Assembly: GCF_018326265.1 (NCBI RefSeq)
Contig: NZ_AP023360.1
Span: forward strand, 2,037,501 to 2,101,500
Reading direction: 5' to 3'
Origin: Catellatospora sp. IY07-71
GTDB lineage: Bacteria; Actinomycetota; Actinomycetes; Mycobacteriales; Micromonosporaceae
DNA length: 64,000 bases
Every line of letters starts with the position of its first letter. Position 1 is the first letter of the stretch. Below the pieces are notes generated by a model, which was not told the DNA's origin, searched no databases, and saw only the letters and a program-made list of their open reading frames with translations. The position numbers and the translations under genes were made by a program. Of this stretch, positions 18,265 through 27,129 are shown one piece after another.

Positions 18265-19251
18265 CTATCGCAGGCGGCCCAGCAGTTCGTCGCGGATGGC
18301 CGGGCGGTTGCCGAAGACCAGCAGGAAGGCCGCCTCGCGCAGCAGCCGCTGGGCCTGCTCGCCGCGCAGCACCGCCCGCGCGCCGGTCTGCACGGCCAGC
18401 GTCGCGGTCGCCCGCAACGCCAGCTCCGAGGCGGCGGCGCGGGCCGCGGGGGTCGCCGCCGGGTCCGCGGCCAGCAGCGCCGCACGGGTGGCGGCCAGTT
18501 CGGCGTCCAGCGGGCTCGGTCCGATCAGCCGGCAGCACCGGGCCGCCGTGCCCAGGGCGAGGAAGCCGTTGAGCGCCGAGCCGCTCGCGTCCGATGACGA
18601 CCAGGTGGCGTACGGCCGCACGTCGGCGAGCCGGTGGGCGGGCACGAAGTGGCTCTCGAATCGCACGTTGACGGTCCGGCTCGCCTGCACCGCGACCAGT
18701 TCCAACGGGGTGACGCCCAGAGTCGGCCCGGCGATCGCGTCCACCAGCAGGAAGCGCACGTCGTCGTGCTCGTCGCGGGCGGCGGCGTACAACACGTCGA
18801 TCATGTCCCAGCCGGTCACCCAGGGTGCCTCGCCGTCGAGGAGGAAGCCCCCGCCGACGGCGCGCACCCGCATCGGGGCGGTGCGGCTGCGCAGCCCGGC
18901 CAGCGCGATCCCGGCCCGCCGCTCGCCCGTCGACAGCGGGCCGAGCCAGGTGTCGCGGATGCCGGGCTGCTCGCTGTACGCGGCGGCCAGCACCGGCCCG
19001 TGGTGCTGCAGCCAGACGAACGCGGTGGTCAGGCAGCCGCTCGCCAGGCTCTCCACCAGTGACGCGAGCAGCGGGAAGTCCCTGCCGTCCCCGTCCTCCG
19101 GCACGGCCGCGCCGTAGAGACCCTCGGCCGCCAGCAGATCCAGGTGCGACGCGGGCACCCGGTCGGCCGCGTCCACCGCCAGCGCGGCCGGGAACAGCAC
19201 CTCTTCGGCGATCTCGGCGGCGCGCAGCCGCAGTCTGCTCGCGTCGACCAT
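18265..19251 (-). CDS. Acyl-CoA dehydrogenase family protein
   Basis: This flavoprotein of 328 residues resembles acyl-CoA dehydrogenases, which introduce an alpha-beta double bond with FAD. It is shorter than the usual 380-400 residues. The N-terminal helical region, the central beta segment (FLLDGEAPWVTGWDMIDVLYAAA, matching the family block with WVTG) and part of the C-terminal helical bundle are present, but I do not see the canonical catalytic Glu context. It may act on a non-standard substrate or be a divergent flavin-dependent oxidoreductase. ATG at 19251. Neighbours give no pathway. Confidence 0.75.
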   Translation of the reverse strand: MVDASRLRLRAAEIAEEVLFPAALAVDAADRVPASHLDLLAAEGLYGAAVPEDGDGRDFPLLASLVESLASGCLTTAFVWLQHHGPVLAAAYSEQPGIRDTWLGPLSTGERRAGIALAGLRSRTAPMRVRAVGGGFLLDGEAPWVTGWDMIDVLYAAARDEHDDVRFLLVDAIAGPTLGVTPLELVAVQASRTVNVRFESHFVPAHRLADVRPYATWSSSDASGSALNGFLALGTAARCCRLIGPSPLDAELAATRAALLAADPAATPAARAAASELALRATATLAVQTGARAVLRGEQAQRLLREAAFLLVFGNRPAIRDELLGRLR

Positions 19252-19272
19252 GTCCCGATCCTAGGCGCGTCC

Positions 19273-19322
19273 AGATCTTGTGCGGTTCGTGTCGCTCCGG
19301 CAGCACCAAGTGCACAAGATCT
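19273..19322. repeat. Palindromic repeat class B, copy 1
   Basis: The arms begin AGATCTTGTGC and end GCACAAGATCT around a GC-rich centre, 50 bp overall. Two related copies lie at 29076-29124 and 61495-61544. This one sits between the acyl-CoA dehydrogenase start and the end of the next minus-strand gene. Confidence 0.8.
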
Positions 19323-19335
19323 GCGCGTGGCGCGG

Positions 19336-20565
19336 TCAGGGGTTGCGGGGGCGGATGGCGTCGGTGGGGTCGGGGTCGATGAGCAGGCCGACCTGCGTAC
19401 CGATGAAGTGGTAGCTGACCTGCCGCAGCGGCCAGAGGACCCACGGGCGGTCGGCGGCGGTGACCTCCCGGCCGTTGTCGTGCGCGCCCGCGCTGACCAG
19501 CACCCACGGTCCGGTCGTGGAGAAGATCGCGACCGCGCCGCCTGGCGCGCCGACCGGGGCGAGCCCGGCGGGCAGCCCGGCCCGGGCCTCGTCGGCGGTC
19601 TCGTCGTCGCGGTAGAGCACCGCCCGGAACACGGCGATCGCGTCGCTGTCGTCGGTCATGTACGACGCCCGCACCGTCACTATGCAGCCGTGCCGGTCCA
19701 GCAGCGTGTCGTCGGGCAGCACGCCGTCGCAGCCCCGCTCGTCGCCCAGCTCGGTGCGGGTCAGTGTGTCGCCGTTCATCTTCAGCACGGCGGGGAAGAC
19801 CTCGGCGGCGCGGGCGTACGTCGGCTCGGCTGCGTCGATCGCGAGCGGCAGCGCGCCCACGATCATCGCGGCGATCCCGGCGACCGCCACGGTGTTGTAG
19901 CGGCGGTCGACCGCCGGGACGGCACGGCCCACGAACACCAGGAGGAACAGGAATGCCAGCGCGGCGCCCGCGCCGCCGAGTGCCCACAGGATGCCCTCGC
20001 CGAGCTGGGCGCTGCCCGGTCCGGTCAGGATGTCGGACAGGTCCTTGCCGCGGCCCGGGATGACCAGCATGGCGACCAGCCAGGTCAGCACGGCGAAGCC
20101 GATCATAACGCGGCGGGCGGTCCGCCCGGCCCGCTGCCAGCTCACGCCGATGAGGAGCATCGCGGACGCCGGGGCGGCGACGACCAGCCAGCCGGCGGTG
20201 GTCATCCCCGCGGCGGAGCAGGCGGTGACGTCGCAGGCGAAGCCGATGAGCAGGCGGCGCAGGGTCGGCGCGATCAGGAACCACGCCACGAAGGCGCCGA
20301 TGACCCCGATGACGGAGAGCCCGCCGAACAGCGGCGCCCACCGGGAGGCGGGCTTGCCCGCGCGGGACGCCGGACCTGAGCCGGGCCTGCCTCCGGGCGC
20401 GGCCGGACCTGAGCCAGGCGTGCCGCCTGCTCCGGCGACGCCTGATGCGGTCGAGCCGCCGGACTTCGCGGCCTGGGCGGCGGCCTTCGCCGCGGCCTTC
20501 GCGGCGCGGCGGTCGGCCTTGCTGACGAACTCGATCGGACCGGTGTCACGGGAGGGGCTGCTCAC
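19336..20565 (-). CDS. Multi-span membrane protein of unknown function
   Basis: This 409-residue protein has an Ala/Gly/Pro-rich cytoplasmic N-terminus (SKADRRAAKAAAKAAAQAAK and Gly-Pro repeats), then about five hydrophobic segments between residues 80 and 245, such as FGGLSVIGVIGAFVAWFLIA and ALAFLFLLVFVGRAV. A soluble C-terminal domain of about 160 residues holds two Cys (GCDGVL...HGCIVTV) that could form an extracellular disulfide. I do not recognise the family. GTG start at 20565. The gene is downstream of the deoC operon on the same strand, separated by a strong stem-loop. Confidence 0.7.
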   Translation of the reverse strand: MSSPSRDTGPIEFVSKADRRAAKAAAKAAAQAAKSGGSTASGVAGAGGTPGSGPAAPGGRPGSGPASRAGKPASRWAPLFGGLSVIGVIGAFVAWFLIAPTLRRLLIGFACDVTACSAAGMTTAGWLVVAAPASAMLLIGVSWQRAGRTARRVMIGFAVLTWLVAMLVIPGRGKDLSDILTGPGSAQLGEGILWALGGAGAALAFLFLLVFVGRAVPAVDRRYNTVAVAGIAAMIVGALPLAIDAAEPTYARAAEVFPAVLKMNGDTLTRTELGDERGCDGVLPDDTLLDRHGCIVTVRASYMTDDSDAIAVFRAVLYRDDETADEARAGLPAGLAPVGAPGGAVAIFSTTGPWVLVSAGAHDNGREVTAADRPWVLWPLRQVSYHFIGTQVGLLIDPDPTDAIRPRNP

Positions 20566-20605
20566 GACCGGTCACCCTAGCGGAGCCGCGCACGCCCGCA
20601 GCCAG

Positions 20606-20666
20606 GCGTTAAGAAGGGCACCTTCTTATACGCAAAGCGTTAAGAAGGTGCCCTTCCTTGTCTTTA
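20606..20666. repeat. Palindromic repeat class C, copy 1 (likely terminator of the deoC operon)
   Basis: Arms AAGAAGGGCACCTTCTTA and TAAGAAGGTGCCCTTCCTT face each other across a short loop, and the right end contains the stop codon of the minus-strand aldehyde dehydrogenase gene. Copies at 29168-29228 and 53203-53232 share the same core. Position and structure suit a transcription terminator. Confidence 0.85.
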
Positions 20667-21542
20667 CAGGCCCTTGGGGTGCCAGACGGTCTTGGTTTCC
20701 AGGTACGCCGTCATGGGGGCGAGGCCGGGGTCGGCGGACCAGTCGACGGCCGCCGGGCGGCGGACGCGCTTGAGGGTCTCGGCGGCGGCCTGCTCCAGCT
20801 CCAGGGCCAGCTTGGCGTCGGCCACGCCGGTCAGGTCCAGGCCGTTGACGTCGCTGTGCGAGGCGAGCCAGGGGCCCATCTCGGCGGCGGAGCCGGTGAG
20901 GATGTTCACCACGCCGCCCGGCACGTCGGAGGTGGCCAGCACCTCGGCCAGCGTGATCGCCACGCGCGGGGCGTCGGAGATCACGATCACCGTGTTGCCG
21001 GTGGCGATCGCCGGGGCGATGACGCTGACCAGGCCGAGCAGCGTCGGGCTGGACGGCGCGACGACCGCGACGACCCCGCTCGGCTCGGGCGAGGAGATGT
21101 TGAAGTACGGCCCGGCCACCGGGTTCGCCCCGCCCGCCACCTGCGCGATCTTGTCGGTCCAGCCCGCGTACCAGACCAGACGGTCGACGGCCTCGTCCAC
21201 CTCGGACTCCGGGACCTCCAGCGCGGCGAACTCGCCGCGGCGGCCCTCCAGCATCTCCGCGACGCGGTAGATGACCTGACCCTTGTTGTACGCGGTCGCG
21301 CCCGACCACTTGCCGAACGCGGCCCGCGCGGCGAGCACGGCGTCGCGGGCGTCCTTGCGGGATGCCTGGGCGGCGTTGGCCACGAACTGCCCCCTGCTGT
21401 CGGCGACGACATAGGTGCGGCCCGACTCGCTGCGCGGGAACGCACCACCGATGAACAGCTTGTACGTCTTGCGCACGGCGAGCCGTGCCGGTGCGGCGGC
21501 GCCCGTCGTGCGCGTCGCGGCGGCGTCCTTCTTACTGGGCAA
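20664..21542 (-). CDS. Short aldehyde dehydrogenase-like protein lacking catalytic residues
   Basis: The best start is a TTG at 21542: GGAGG lies six bases upstream, inside the end of the preceding gene, giving an 11-bp overlap and 292 residues. The sequence aligns with the N-terminal and NAD-binding halves of aldehyde dehydrogenases (TYKLFIGGAFPRSESGRTY, GVVAVVAPSSPTLLGLVSV, GVVNILTGSAAEM), but stops where the catalytic domain should continue. The catalytic Glu motif (LELGGK) and the Cys motif (GxxCxAG) are absent. A short paralogue next to a full-length enzyme and deoC recurs in actinobacteria, so this is probably a conserved partner subunit rather than a broken gene. Its job is unknown. 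Confidence 0.8.
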   Translation of the reverse strand: MPSKKDAAATRTTGAAAPARLAVRKTYKLFIGGAFPRSESGRTYVVADSRGQFVANAAQASRKDARDAVLAARAAFGKWSGATAYNKGQVIYRVAEMLEGRRGEFAALEVPESEVDEAVDRLVWYAGWTDKIAQVAGGANPVAGPYFNISSPEPSGVVAVVAPSSPTLLGLVSVIAPAIATGNTVIVISDAPRVAITLAEVLATSDVPGGVVNILTGSAAEMGPWLASHSDVNGLDLTGVADAKLALELEQAAAETLKRVRRPAAVDWSADPGLAPMTAYLETKTVWHPKGL

Positions 21543-22962
21543 GGTAGGCCTCCAGGCCGTGGCGGCCGCCCTCGCGGCCGTATCCGGACTCCTTGTAACC
21601 GCCGAACGGCGAGGTGGGGTCGAACTTGTTGAACGTGTTCGCCCAGACCACACCGGCCCGCAGCTGGTCGGCGATGGCGAGGATGCGCGAGCCCTTCTCC
21701 GACCAGATGCCCGCCGACAGGCCGTACGGCGTGTTGTTGGCCTTCTCGACCGCCTCGGCCGGGGTGCGGAAGGTCAGCACCGACAGCACCGGCCCGAAGA
21801 TCTCCTCGCGGGCGATGCGGTGCGCCTGGGACACGCCGGTGAAGATGGTCGGCGCGAACCAGAACCCGCGCTCGGGCAGCTCGCAGGCCGGCGACCAGCG
21901 CTCCGCGCCTTCGCTGGCGCCGATCTCGGCCAGCGCCTTGATCCGGGAGAGCTGCTCCGCGGAGTTGATCGCGCCGATGTCGGTGTTCTTGTCCAGCGGG
22001 TCGCCCACGCGCAGGGTGGCCATGCGCCGCTTCAGCGACTCCAGCAGCTGGTCGGCGACGGACTCCTGCACCAGCAGCCGGGAGCCCGCGCAGCAGACGT
22101 GGCCCTGGTTGAAGAAGATGCCGTTGACGATGCCCTCGACGGCCTGGTCGATCGCGGCGTCGTCGAAGACGATGTTCGCCGCCTTGCCGCCCAGCTCCAG
22201 GGTGACCTTCTTCTTGGTGCCCGCGACGGCCCGCGCGATGATCCGGCCGACCTCGGTCGAGCCGGTGAAGGCGACCTTGTCCACGTCGGGGTGGTTCACC
22301 AGGGCCGCGCCGGTCTCGCCCGCGCCGGTGACGATGTTGACCACGCCCGGCGGCAGCTCGGCCTGCTGGCAGATCTCGGCGAACAGCAGCGCGCTCAGCG
22401 GCGTCGTCTCGGCCGGCTTGAGCACCACCGTGTTACCCGCGGCCAGCGCCGGGGCGATCTTCCAGGCGAGCATGAGCAGCGGGAAGTTCCACGGGATGAC
22501 CTGGCCGGCCACGCCCAGCGGGCGGGGGTCCGCGCCGAAGCCCGCGTACGGCAGCTTGTCGGCCCAGCCCGCGTAGTAGAAGAAGTGCGCGGCCGACAGC
22601 GGCACGTCGACGTCGCGCGACTCCTTGATCGGCTTGCCGTTGTTCAGCGACTCCAGCACGGCCAGCTCGCGGCTGCGCTCGGCGATGATGCGCGCGATGC
22701 GGAACAGGTACTTGGCCCGCTCCCGGCCCGGCATCGGGCCCCACACGTCCTCGTACGCGCGCCGCGCCGCCTGCACGGCCCGGTCCACGTCGGCGGCCGA
22801 CGCCTCGGCGACCTCGGCCAGCACCTCCTCGGAGGCGGGGGAGATAGTCTTGAAGCTGCCCGCGCCGTCGGTGAACTCGCCGTTGATGAACAGCCCGTAC
22901 GACGGCTGCAGCTTCACGATCGAGCGCGACTCCGGCGCCGGAGCGTATTCGAACTTCGTCAT
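21532..22962 (-). CDS. Aldehyde dehydrogenase (NAD-dependent)
   Basis: This complete 476-residue aldehyde dehydrogenase oxidises an aldehyde to the acid. The general-base Glu is Glu256 in LELGGK and the nucleophile is Cys290 in GHVCCAGSR. The cofactor loops PWNFP, KPAETTP and FTGSTEVG are intact, and the C-terminal SPFGGYKESG motif is present. It starts five bases after deoC stops, so the acetaldehyde released by DeoC is the likely substrate, giving acetate. ATG at 22962; the larger open frame upstream is antisense-free read-through of the deoC region. Confidence 0.9.
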   Translation of the reverse strand: MTKFEYAPAPESRSIVKLQPSYGLFINGEFTDGAGSFKTISPASEEVLAEVAEASAADVDRAVQAARRAYEDVWGPMPGRERAKYLFRIARIIAERSRELAVLESLNNGKPIKESRDVDVPLSAAHFFYYAGWADKLPYAGFGADPRPLGVAGQVIPWNFPLLMLAWKIAPALAAGNTVVLKPAETTPLSALLFAEICQQAELPPGVVNIVTGAGETGAALVNHPDVDKVAFTGSTEVGRIIARAVAGTKKKVTLELGGKAANIVFDDAAIDQAVEGIVNGIFFNQGHVCCAGSRLLVQESVADQLLESLKRRMATLRVGDPLDKNTDIGAINSAEQLSRIKALAEIGASEGAERWSPACELPERGFWFAPTIFTGVSQAHRIAREEIFGPVLSVLTFRTPAEAVEKANNTPYGLSAGIWSEKGSRILAIADQLRAGVVWANTFNKFDPTSPFGGYKESGYGREGGRHGLEAYLAQ

Positions 22963-22967
22963 GTCAC

Positions 22968-23915
22968 TCAGTCCAGGGTGAAGTAGTCGGGGCCGGAGTA
23001 GTGGCCGGTGGCGAGCTTGGTGCGCTGCATCAGCAGGTCGTTGAGCAGCGTGGACGCGCCGAACCGGAACCAGTCCGGGTCCAGCCAGCCGTCGCCGGCG
23101 ATCTCGTTGACCATGACCAGGTACTTGATGGCGTCCTTGGTGGTGCGGATGCCGCCCGCGGGCTTCACGCCGACCTTGCGGCCGGTGGTGTCCAGGAAGT
23201 CGCGCACCGCCTCCAGCATGATCAGCGTGACCGGCAGGGTCGCCGCGGGGGACACCTTGCCGGTGGAGGTCTTGATGAAGTCGCCGCCGGCCAGCATGGC
23301 CAGCCAGGACGCGCGCCGCACGTTGTCGTACGTGACCAGCTCGCCGGTCTCCAGGATGACCTTGAGGTGCGCCTTGCCGCACGCCTCCTTGATCGCCACG
23401 ATCTCCTCGAAGACCTCCAGGTAGCGGCCGGCCAGGAAGGCGCCCCGGCTGATCACCATGTCGATCTCGTCGGCGCCCCCCGCGACGGCCGCGCGGGTGT
23501 CGTCCAGCTTCACCTTCAGCGGCGCCTGCCCCGACGGGAACGCGGTCGCGACGCTGGCCAGGTGGATGCCGGAGCCCCGCAGCGCCTCGGCGGCGGTCGG
23601 CACCATCGACGGGTACACGCAGATCGCGGCGACCGGCGGGCAGGACGGGTCGGCGGGGTCGGGACGGCGCGCCTTCGCGCACAGCGCCCGGACCTTGCCG
23701 GGGGTGTCCGCGCCCTCCAGCGTGGTCAGGTCCACCATCCGGATGGCGAGGTCGATCGCCCACGCCTTCGCGGTCGTCTTGATCGATCGGGTGCCCAGGC
23801 CCGCGGCGCGCGCGTCGGCGCCGACCCGGTCCACGCCGGGCAGGCCGTGCAGGAAGGTCCGCAGCGCCGCGTCAGAGCGCGTGACCTCGGACAACGGTGA
23901 GATGGTGGCCGTCAT
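22968..23915 (-). CDS. deoC: Deoxyribose-phosphate aldolase
   Basis: DeoC splits 2-deoxyribose 5-phosphate into glyceraldehyde 3-phosphate and acetaldehyde, the last step of deoxynucleoside catabolism. The Schiff-base Lys lies in FIKTSTGK and the second essential Lys in GVKPAGGIRT. The family opening VDLTTLEGADTPGKV and the ICVYPSMV block are present. The 315-residue protein has an N-terminal extension of about 40 residues relative to short bacterial DeoC, as in other actinobacteria. It is the first gene of a three-gene operon with the two aldehyde dehydrogenase genes. Confidence 0.93.
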   Translation of the reverse strand: MTATISPLSEVTRSDAALRTFLHGLPGVDRVGADARAAGLGTRSIKTTAKAWAIDLAIRMVDLTTLEGADTPGKVRALCAKARRPDPADPSCPPVAAICVYPSMVPTAAEALRGSGIHLASVATAFPSGQAPLKVKLDDTRAAVAGGADEIDMVISRGAFLAGRYLEVFEEIVAIKEACGKAHLKVILETGELVTYDNVRRASWLAMLAGGDFIKTSTGKVSPAATLPVTLIMLEAVRDFLDTTGRKVGVKPAGGIRTTKDAIKYLVMVNEIAGDGWLDPDWFRFGASTLLNDLLMQRTKLATGHYSGPDYFTLD

Positions 23916-24005
23916 ACGCGAAGTCTACGCGGCCTCACGAGTATCGATCTTGTCCACGTCGTGGGATCACGCGCTCCGGTGGCCACGGTCACCGCGCCCC
24001 GTGGC

Positions 24006-24072
24006 GATGATCGCCACTTCGTGTCAGAAAGTGCGGTCTGGCCGCGTGTTTGGACACGAAACGCCGATCATG
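24006..24072. repeat. Inverted repeat class G in the deoC-glycosyltransferase intergenic region
   Basis: Arms at 24006-24025 and 24053-24072 match at 16 of 20 positions (ATGATCG and TTCGTGTC shared). They lie in the divergent gap of about 310 bp (23916-24229), which otherwise holds GC-rich sequence and a GATCTTGTCC element near 23946. I see no convincing promoter hexamers there, although both flanking genes need one. Confidence 0.6.
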
Positions 24073-24229
24073 GCCCGGCCCGCCCGGCCCGGCCCGCTCG
24101 GCGTGACCGGTCCGCCTGGCGCGACCGGGTCGCGTCTGACCCGTCGGTGGGGGCGGTCGCCGTCGGGGTTCCACGCGGCCGACATACCGGGTTCACGTGG
24201 CGTCCATGCTGGTCACCGACTGTCATGGC

Positions 24230-25486
24230 GTGCGCATCATGCACTTCACCGACACGTACCTGCCGCGCCGCGACGGTGTCGTCACCTCGCTGCGCACGCT
24301 GCGCGCGGCCCAGGCCGCCGCCGGACACGACGTGCGCTGCGTCGTCCCGGCTCACGGGGACCAGGACGACGAGCCCGGCCTGCTCCGGGTGCCCGCGCTC
24401 GCCTGCGGCGTGGCCGACCTGCGACTGGCCCGCTGGCCGCTGGCCACCCGCCGATCCCGCGAGCGCCTCGTCGCCGACCTGACCGCGTACCGGCCCGACG
24501 TGGTCCACGTGCACACCCCCGGCCCGGCCGGGCTGCTCGGGGTGCTGCTCGCCGACCGGACCGGCGCGCGGCTCGTCCAGACGTACCACACCGACCTGCA
24601 CGCCTACGCCGACGCGTACAAGGTGCCCGGCTGGGCGCTGCGGCTGCTGCTGCGCCTCTACACCCGGCGGCTGGGCGTGCCCGCGCCCGCCGCGGGCGAC
24701 CGGGCGGCCGTGCTGACCGAGGGCAACCGGCTGCTGCTCGGTCCCGCGAAGGCCGTGGTAGTGCCCACCCGGGCAGTGCTCGACCGGGTCGCCCTGCCGG
24801 TGCCCGCGCAGCGGCTCGCGCTGGTCCCCACGGGGGTGGGCGAGCGCCCCGCGTCGCGGGCCGAGGCGGGGGCGTTCCGCGCCGGGCACGGCATCGGGCC
24901 CCGCGACCCGCTGGTGCTGTTCGTCGGCCGGGTCAACCGCGAGAAGGGCGTCGACCTGCTGGTACGCGCGTTCGCCCGGATCCTGGCGGACCGGCCCGAC
25001 GCGTGGCTGGTACTGGTCGGCGCGGTCTACGAGCCGCGCTGGCTGGCCCGGCTGCTCCGGGACGCCGGACCCGGGATCGCCGCTCGGGTCGTGTGCACCG
25101 GGCAGCAGCCGCCGCACGTCGTCGCCGCCGCGTACGCCGCCGCGGACGTGTTCGCGTTCCCGTCGCGTACCGACACGCAGGCCCTGGTGTTGCAGGAGGC
25201 GGCCCTGGCCGGGCTGCCCGCGGTGCTCGCCGACCCGTCCCTGCACCGCTACGGCACCCTCGACGGCCACGCCGCGCTCGCCGCGCCCGAGCCGGAGCCG
25301 TTCGCCGCCGCCGTGCTCGGCCTGCTCGGCGACCGCCGCGCCGCACACCGCCTCGGCGCCGCCGCCCGCGCCCGCGCCGCCGCGCACACCCCGCAGCGGT
25401 ACGCCGAGGCGATGCACGCGGTGTACACCATGGCGGCGGACACCACGGCAGCGGTTGGCACGACGCGGGCGGTGGCGGCCGGGTAG
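24230..25486 (+). CDS. GT4-family glycosyltransferase
   Basis: This GT-B glycosyltransferase resembles mannosyltransferases of the PimB/MgtA group, which move sugar from GDP-mannose to lipid acceptors. The first strand (VRIMHFTDTYLPRRDGVVTS) and the donor-binding region LFVGRVNREKGVDLLVRAF are clear, and the ExxE-like segment reads PSRTDTQALVLQEA, so the first Glu of the usual E-x7-E is replaced by Asp. Starts at 24197 (GTG), 24206 (ATG) and 24230 (GTG) are possible. The last fits the family, where the protein begins at the first strand. It is followed after nine bases by upp. The acceptor is unknown. Confidence 0.82.
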   Translation: MRIMHFTDTYLPRRDGVVTSLRTLRAAQAAAGHDVRCVVPAHGDQDDEPGLLRVPALACGVADLRLARWPLATRRSRERLVADLTAYRPDVVHVHTPGPAGLLGVLLADRTGARLVQTYHTDLHAYADAYKVPGWALRLLLRLYTRRLGVPAPAAGDRAAVLTEGNRLLLGPAKAVVVPTRAVLDRVALPVPAQRLALVPTGVGERPASRAEAGAFRAGHGIGPRDPLVLFVGRVNREKGVDLLVRAFARILADRPDAWLVLVGAVYEPRWLARLLRDAGPGIAARVVCTGQQPPHVVAAAYAAADVFAFPSRTDTQALVLQEAALAGLPAVLADPSLHRYGTLDGHAALAAPEPEPFAAAVLGLLGDRRAAHRLGAAARARAAAHTPQRYAEAMHAVYTMAADTTAAVGTTRAVAAG

Positions 25487-25495
25487 TTTCACGTC

Positions 25496-26128
25496 GTGGA
25501 CGTACTCGTCGTAGATCACCCGCTGGCCCAGGCCCGCCTCACCGCCATGCGCGACGCTCGCACCGACTCGGCCAGCTTCCGGGCCGCGCTGCACGAGCTC
25601 ACCACCATGCTGGCCTACGAGGCCACGCGCACCTTCAAGGCCGACACGTTCCCGGTCGAGACCCCGGTGGCGACCGCCGTCGGCACCCGCCTGGCCAACC
25701 CGCCGCTGCTGGTGCCGGTGCTGCGGGCCGGTCTCGGCATGGCCGACGCCGCGCTGAGCCTGCTGCCCGAGTCCTCGATGGGCTTCGTCGGCCTCGCCCG
25801 CGACGAGCACACCTTCGAGCCCCGCGCCTACATGGAGTCCCTCCCCGGCGACCTCACCGGCAAGCCCGTCCTGGTCCTGGACCCCATGCTCGCCACCGGC
25901 GGCTCCCTCGAACACTGCTGCCGCCTGCTCGCCGACCGCGGCTGCACCGACATCACCGTGCTCTGTGTCCTGGCCGCCCCCGCCGGCATCGACCGCCTCC
26001 GCGCCTCCAACCTCCCCCTCCGCCTGGTGACGGCCTCCATCGACAGCCACCTCAACGAACACATGTTCATCGTCCCCGGCCTCGGCGACGCCGGCGACCG
26101 CCAATTCGGCGGCATGCCCCGCTTCTAA
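25496..26128 (+). CDS. upp: Uracil phosphoribosyltransferase
   Basis: This enzyme makes UMP from uracil and PRPP in pyrimidine salvage. At 210 residues it has standard length. The PRPP loop [13 protein letters not shown], the conserved [14 protein letters not shown] and the C-terminal GDAGDRQFG (uracil-binding) are intact. The GTG start at 25496 follows the glycosyltransferase gene closely, so they may share a transcript, though functionally it fits with deoC and add. The 3' end faces the methyltransferase gene across a 152-bp palindrome. Confidence 0.95.
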   Translation: MDVLVVDHPLAQARLTAMRDARTDSASFRAALHELTTMLAYEATRTFKADTFPVETPVATAVGTRLANPPLLVPVLRAGLGMADAALSLLPESSMGFVGLARDEHTFEPRAYMESLPGDLTGKPVLVLDPMLATGGSLEHCCRLLADRGCTDITVLCVLAAPAGIDRLRASNLPLRLVTASIDSHLNEHMFIVPGLGDAGDRQFGGMPRF

Positions 26129-26138
26129 CCCGCCTCTA

Positions 26139-26290
26139 CGCGTTGATCATGAACTTATGGACGTGTTCGGCGGCGTGTCACGACCCTGTCACCGTGATCA
26201 CCAACTCGGCCCCACCGGGCGCGCGAGGTGATCACGGCGTGGGGATGGTGACACGCCGTCCAGCACGTCCATAAGTTCATGATCAACGCG
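26139..26290. repeat. Full-length palindromic repeat class A
   Basis: The outer arms CGCGTTGATCATGAACTT and AAGTTCATGATCAACGCG are perfect, followed inward by GGACGTG and CGGCGTGTCAC against GTGACACGCCG, and near the centre GTGATCACC against GGTGATCAC. The element fills the whole gap between the convergent upp and methyltransferase genes. Half of a related copy lies in rlmA at 1075-1134. Confidence 0.9.
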
Positions 26291-26292
26291 GG

Positions 26293-27033
26293 TCAGGTGG
26301 GGCGGCGGAGGACGGCCAGGACGGACTGGCCGAACGGTGGGCGGTGGCGGCGTTCGAGGCGGCGGGTCACGGGGGTGACCACCGAGTCGTAGACGTGCAT
26401 CATGGTGCCGCCCTTGGGGGACATGCCGAGTAGGCGTGCGGTGATGAAGTAGCAGATGAAGCCGAGGGAGTTGACGTACTCCATGCGCTCGACCCGCAGG
26501 CCTGCGGCGAGGGCGACGTCGGTGAGGGTGCGGCGGGTGTAGCGGCGCCAGTGGCCGGTGGCGACGTCGACGCGGCTCATCGCGATCGGGAACGCGGGGA
26601 CCACCAGGACCAGGGGCGCGCCGGGGCGGACCAGACGGGCCATGCTGCGCAGGGCGGCGACGTCGTCCTCGATGTGCTCCAGGACGTTGTAGCTGACCAG
26701 GGCGGTGTGCTCGCCGTGCTCGTCGGTGGGCAGCAGCATCTCGCGGATCTCCACCCGGGGGTCGTCGGCGAAGCGCTGCTTGAGGTCGACGAGGCGCTCC
26801 GGGTCGGCCTCGGTGGCCGTGTAGCGCTCGACGTGCGGCAGCCACTCGATCGCGTAGTCGCCGAGCCCGCTGCCGATCTCGATGGGGTGCGTACCCAGGT
26901 AGGGCGTGGCCATGCCGGCGAACCAGCGGCGGTGGTTGACCGCCTCGGCCAGGCTCTCCAGCACCGCGGCCTGGATCTTCTGGTCGCCGGTGAGAAGGCC
27001 GGGCTCTGTGGCGTACGACGTCATCGACTGCAT
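26293..27033 (-). CDS. Class I SAM-dependent methyltransferase
   Basis: This 246-residue protein has the Rossmann methyltransferase motif I IEIGSGLGDYA and the acidic loop TATEADPERL. The post-motif YNVLEHIEDDVAALRSMARLVRPGAPLVLVV is typical of small-molecule or lipid/saccharide methyltransferases. RYTRRTL after strand 5 resembles the Methyltransf_11 group. It is divergent from the large membrane protein at 27130, which could belong to the same envelope pathway. The substrate is not known. Confidence 0.82.
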   Translation of the reverse strand: MQSMTSYATEPGLLTGDQKIQAAVLESLAEAVNHRRWFAGMATPYLGTHPIEIGSGLGDYAIEWLPHVERYTATEADPERLVDLKQRFADDPRVEIREMLLPTDEHGEHTALVSYNVLEHIEDDVAALRSMARLVRPGAPLVLVVPAFPIAMSRVDVATGHWRRYTRRTLTDVALAAGLRVERMEYVNSLGFICYFITARLLGMSPKGGTMMHVYDSVVTPVTRRLERRHRPPFGQSVLAVLRRPT

Positions 27034-27129
27034 CCGTCCGGTAGCTGCAACGAGAATCTGTTTCCGAGTTGACCCGATAATTCAGGGCTAATCAGGACAG
27101 ACTACCTAAATGCCGTACATTCGACGCTC

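Noticed and set aside
17870-20341. 823-codon minus-strand frame spanning three genes
   Set aside because: It runs through the sigma factor, acyl-CoA dehydrogenase and membrane protein genes in another frame and has shadow composition.
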